Assembly (NCBI GenBank): GCA_022496185.1
Contig: WTXG01000062.1
Span: forward strand, 62,001 to 126,000
DNA from: Multifurca ochricompacta
Taxonomy: Eukaryota; Basidiomycota; Agaricomycetes; Russulales; Russulaceae
Direction of reading: 5' to 3'
Length of the DNA stretch: 64,000 nt
The position numbers and the translations under genes were made by a program. The first letter of the stretch is position 1, and every line of letters begins with the position of its first letter. Of this stretch, positions 60,082 to 64,000 are shown in pieces. Under the pieces are notes generated by a model. It did no database searches. It saw only the letters and a program-made list of their open reading frames with translations, and had not been told where the DNA came from.

Positions 60082-60142
60082 TACGCCGAAAGATGAGGGT
60101 AGCTCAGCTGTTCATCTGAGCCAAGTGACAACCTTCGGCGTA
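60082..60142. other. Nested stem-loop, possible structured RNA or regulatory element
   Basis: Outer perfect stem TACGCCGAA (60082-60090) with TTCGGCGTA (60134-60142); inner perfect stem GCTCAG (60102-60107) with CTGAGC (60116-60121) and an eight-base loop; internal loops of 11 and 12 bases. A 12-bp palindrome GGCATATATGCC follows at 60159-60170. Nothing identifies a known RNA family. Confidence 0.5.
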
Positions 60143-60844
60143 ACTGGCAATTGCGCCTGGCATATATGCCCTGCGCCATGCCATCCAAAGTCTTAAGACC
60201 GATCGATGTCTAGAATAATAATGCCCCGAGATGGACCAAGGTAATTCCGCCGGGCGAAAGATAAATGAACCAAGGGGAGATCAAAACAAACCGGGAGGTC
60301 GGGCCTTTTTTTAATAAAAATTCTTTCTTTCTTTCTTTGTCTACCATTTCTCGCGCGTAGATTGGTTCCCGAAGTTCAAGTTTTGAAGCGATGTATGTGG
60401 GTGGGGGTGAGAAATGTTGGACCCAGGTCAACGGTGAGAAAACGAAAAGCCCCGAGATATTGATACAGCAAATGGGAATACATTTGTGGCAAAATAAAAA
60501 GCGCTGAGAACTACGGAGACGAGGCCTGCCGTGGCATCTTCTCCGAAATGGGGGTGATTGTGCGCAAAGACGGGGTTGGATGAAACTGGGGATTGATATT
60601 CCGATGGATAGAGTAAACGTTGCAGGAGCGAAAAAATAAATAAACTGGGTGTGAAGGACCATAGAGGAAGAGCGCCAGGCATCCTTGGTGTGATCCCCAT
60701 CCGTCTATCCTTCTTGGGTCCGTATTAGCGTAGCATCTTTTTACTATTGGCCATAGCTTTAGTTTCAATACCGTGAATCGCCCAGAGGAGAGTAGATAAC
60801 AGCGCTCCAGTCTTAAATCCAGGCCAGACAAAGTTCGGTTCGGT

Positions 60845-60892
60845 AGAGGAGAAGGAGGAGAAGGAGAAGAAGAAGAAGAAGAAGAAGAAAAG
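60845..60892 (+). repeat. (GAA)n/(GGA)n purine tract
   Basis: Purine-only run with GGAGAA and GAA triplets. Confidence 0.75.
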
Positions 60893-61312
60893 GGAAGTTT
60901 TTTTAAGGGTGTTCCACGTATGAAAATATCGATATTCGTAGTGATTGATTAAGTTCTAATGGCTCCATATGATCGAAGTGGACGGTGGGGAGTTCACTCC
61001 GTGTTATTGTCAATGCTGCTGATGACTGCCGAGGCCGTAGCCAAGCCACGACGCGAGCGAACGAGGTTGGCGGGGACGTCGTGTCGTGTCGTAGAACATT
61101 GCCGATGCCGATGCCGATGGCTCACCGGTCGGCACCTGAGTCTCTCTACCGCGGTCGTCGTCGCCTCTCGTCGTTTCCCTATCGACCTACGCTCTCGTTT
61201 GACTTTGACCGTTCTGGCTCCTCCTTCCAACTGTGATAATTAATAATATATACAATTATTCGGTTAGGACGGACGGTCCAAATCTCTTTTTTCAATCTTC
61301 ACCCGGAGCGTC

Positions 61313-64000
61313 ATGGAGGTCACTACCCTCGACATTCGAACTTCACCTGGAGGAGCCACCGCAAAGACAACAACAGATTCACGTATGCAGACAAGAAATT
61401 CCCAATCGCCTTCTTTTATTCCCTTGCTCTCACCCAAAGCTGCGCGAAACCAACCTCTCACCCTCAATAGCTCTCTCCCTAGTTCTTTGTCTGTTCCTCA
61501 ATTAGGCCTCGTGCCTCCAAACAGAACGCCCTCGGGGGGCAGTTCTCCGTCTCATCATGCCACTATCCCCTCTCTACCACAGGCACCTTCAACACAGGCG
61601 TCAAGTAGTACATCATCATCATCATCATCATCAGCCTTACCTTCTCTACGTTCTCTTCGCAGTTTTCTCCCGTTCGGTTCGGGAAAGTCTACGACTGCTT
61701 CGGCTGCTTCCGGACCGTTGAAAGGCCCGTTTGCCAGTTTTGCACCCGTTCGACGTTCGAGCGCGACTATCGAACGCAAGAATTCAGGCCAGTTTCCGCG
61801 TTCCGGTGACAAAAATGACGTGGCTGTGATATCCATCGCACCTTCTCCCCATACGAGCTCAGAGCGCAGTCATGATACCTCTAATAGCGCCGACGCCCAT
61901 ATACTACCCCTTCCATCCCTCTCCGTCTCTCCTTTGCACGGGGAAGAATTAGGTGCGTGCGAAAGGCGCTGCGCCATGTTGCATCACCACCACATGATAA
62001 CTCATTTTCGTGTCACTCCATAGGTCCACCGGTCGTCACTTTCAATCCCGACCCACCTCTGAGTACAGAGTTATCAACCATCTTGGAGTCTGACCTCTCA
62101 GGGTTATCAAAGCACCTCCCCACTTTGGAAGAATCCCGAAGCTCCGAAATTTCTGGAAACCGGCCTTCAGCGAATCATCATGGGACGTTTCCTCCCTCGC
62201 CTGAGATCAATAATTATAAGATGATAGCTCCGGATACATCTCTCCTAGATCTCTCCACCTCACACTTAAAAGAGGAGGTCATGCACGCACTAAAGGAGAA
62301 ACCTTCCAGGAATGGATGGTTGACAGGTGTGGTCGTTGAAGATGCCACTGATAGTAATCGCCCTGCGAGTCGGAATGATCGAGCAGGCGACCGTGACGGT
62401 TACGTTCAAGTACAACCTGAGCCTGATTTTGAGCCTGAGGAGAGCTTTCACCTTGATTCTCTTGATCCAGACCTTGCCGCATTGCTTAGTCCTAATCGTA
62501 TGGGAGTTAAGTTACCGATGATGATGATTCACTCCGAGGATCTGTCTGCACCGACGCTAGCGCCTCAAAACCCGCGGCTGACCGCCCCTCCGCGGATTTT
62601 TCTTCCTTCGCGGGCTGTCACTCCCCAATCTCGTCCTTCACCTTTAGGCTCTTCGTCCGTTGACGGTTCGCCCAGCTCTGCAACAGGATCCGCGAGGTCC
62701 CAATCCTCGCCCGTTCGCGCGACGACTTCTCAAGCCGACCTAAACATGGTCCGGTCTGTCCCCAGTAGCAGCAGATTTGTGCCCCGACTCATGCGCTCAG
62801 CTACCGACCGCATCGCACCCGTACGCGGGAATCATAGCGTAGAAAACATCACGCGAGTTCCCTCTGATTCTGCCCTCCTTCCCTTAAACGAAGCACGCCG
62901 AGTCTCTAGTGACAGTATCTATCTAAGGCGTCCACCCGCCTCACCATTACCTATAGAGTTTCAACCTCAATCTCAACCACAATCTCAACTACAACCACAA
63001 TTACAACCACCACTACAGCACCCCAACAATACAGAATCTCAACGTCGTGTGCCAACCTCGCGTGTTGTCACTCCGGCTCGTTTCAGTAGAACTCAAACAC
63101 CCGCAACCTCTCGCCTCCTGCTACGTTCCGCGGCGCTACCGTCTTCATCGGCGGCGGCAGCAGCGACAGGTATCCCTAGGAGCTGGGGCGCTGAATCCCC
63201 ATCGCCTACTTCTCGTACATCATCGGCTCTTGGGTCTGCGGTAGATCACTTAAATCGTCCACGCACCAGTGTGGACGGTGCTCTCGAAGGACGTCCTAGC
63301 GCACGCGAGCGTCTTGGTTATCCTATACGTAACCGTAATCGCAGCCTCAGTGTCGGTGGTGGGAATGGGGACCGGGTGGCGTCACCTGGACCCCGCTCCA
63401 CGGACTGGCTCGGCCCGCGCACGGTCAAAGCGTTCGCTGCCGCCGGCTTACTCGATCGTGACTTGGGCAACAACGGATCTCGCTTCGGGAGCGTCCGGAG
63501 CCTTGGCGACCGAGATCAACAACATCAACGCGCATTAGCCCCCAGTCGGCTCGCACTTTCCGAAGCGGGTTCTGTCGCGAGCTCGTGGCGTAGTGGAAGT
63601 GTATCTCGTACGATGACGCACTCTTCTGAAGCGGCGGCGGCGGCAGCAGCAGGGCTCGATGGGGCATCCACGTCGACCGGAGGAGCTCCGCGTACTACTC
63701 GCTCCGCAGAGTCTACGGCCCCGACGTCGATTTCTCTATCCTGTCCACAATCAAGGACGCCTTCACCGCAACAACATAAACATTATCAGATGGCGCTACA
63801 GACTATGCAAGAAAAACATGCGACTGAGACGGGTACGCTTCTTGCTGCTCTCGCGGATGCTCAGCATAATGCGCAATCCCTGCGCGCGGATAATGCTAAG
63901 CTTCTTGAACGTATCGAAGACCTGGAGGCACAACTTGTCTCTGCACATGCGCAATTACGCTCTCATCAATATATTTCAGCAGCAGCAACAGCAGCGACCC
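61313..64000 (+). CDS. Ser/Pro-rich protein with C-terminal coiled coil, 3' end cut by window edge
   Basis: Function unknown. ATG 61313 (MEVTTLDIRTSPGG) starts a long low-complexity region with a poly-Ser run from TCA/ATC-type triplets at 61,610-61,632. One intron (61953-62023) joins HGEELG to PPVVTFNPDPPLST. More conserved-looking patches are RNGWLTGVVVEDA, SLDPDLAALLSPNR, ARERLGYPIRNRNRSLSVGG, STDWLGPRTVKAFAAAGLLD and LALSEAGSVASSWRSGSVSR. From about 63,780 a coiled coil begins (MALQTMQEKHATETGTLLAA ... NAKLLERIEDLEAQLVSAHA) and runs into the right edge with a Gln/Ala-rich stretch. Gln-Pro repeats lie at 62,965-63,015. The pattern fits conserved agaricomycete scaffold-like proteins, possibly cytoskeletal; that is inference only. 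Confidence 0.8.

Larger units (their letters stand above)
57898..61312. other. 3.4-kb intergenic region dense in simple repeats and hairpins
   Basis: No coding sequence I can support. Holds poly-T/TTTTG tracts (57,969-58,002), purine-only stretches (58,370-58,440), G-rich tracts (58,895-58,910), triplet, hexamer and heptamer arrays, (CT)n at 59,650-59,690, GAA tracts at 60,005-60,025 and 60,845-60,892, and two strong inverted repeats described separately. A TATA-like AT-rich patch at 61,238-61,258 lies about 60 bp before the next ATG. Confidence 0.6.

Noticed and set aside
1..64000. tRNA genes, rRNA and CRISPR arrays
   Set aside because: GTTCGA-type B-box words were checked and each lacked a paired A-box and cloverleaf. 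No spaced direct-repeat array of CRISPR type was seen, and none is expected in a fungal nuclear genome.

Overview
The window is nuclear DNA of a filamentous basidiomycete, most likely an agaricomycete. Genes are broken by many short introns (about 45-80 nt, GT..AG) and lie on both strands. The protein families present (Goodbye-NACHT-ankyrin NLR, MLKL-type four-helix bundle plus kinase-like protein, TPR-CHAT protein, basidiomycete F-box and C2H2 families) are typical of that group. No rRNA, tRNA, CRISPR array or intact transposon was found. All gene models were read by eye from splice-compatible reading frames, so exon edges are approximate.

Left part (1-14,533), mostly housekeeping: MCD4 (GPI ethanolamine phosphate transferase 1, minus strand, running off the left edge); a conserved protein of unknown function; a SNF2/RING DNA translocase; LCL3 (membrane-anchored staphylococcal-nuclease-like endonuclease); and TAH18 (diflavin reductase of cytosolic Fe-S assembly). 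LCL3 and TAH18 are divergent from a shared promoter.

Middle part (14,818-45,694), mixed: a MLKL-like helical-bundle/degenerate-kinase protein; a broken GH3 beta-glucosidase relic; a full-length NLR (Goodbye domain, 21-bp repeat coiled coil, NACHT, ankyrin repeats); a Ser/Pro-rich protein; a convergent pair COQ8 (mitochondrial ubiquinone-synthesis kinase-like ATPase) and OPI3 (phospholipid N-methyltransferase); a C2H2-like protein; a decayed TPR-CHAT gene whose catalytic-Cys segment is missing; and a phospholipase D-like gene with an apparent one-base lesion at its second HKD motif. About 4.3 kb (41.4-45.7 kb) follows with no gene I can support. The MLKL-like protein, the NLR and the CHAT relic come from families tied to regulated cell death or innate immunity, so this accessory stretch is the best place to look for an undescribed system.

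Right part (45,695-64,000): an F-box protein with Cys pairs, a large YML020W-like putative serine hydrolase with a long disordered N-terminus, an aldo-keto reductase, a small conserved protein, and a Ser-rich coiled-coil protein running off the right edge. From about 53.1 to 61.3 kb the non-coding DNA is packed with microsatellites, homopurine/homopyrimidine tracts and hairpins, unlike the rest of the window.
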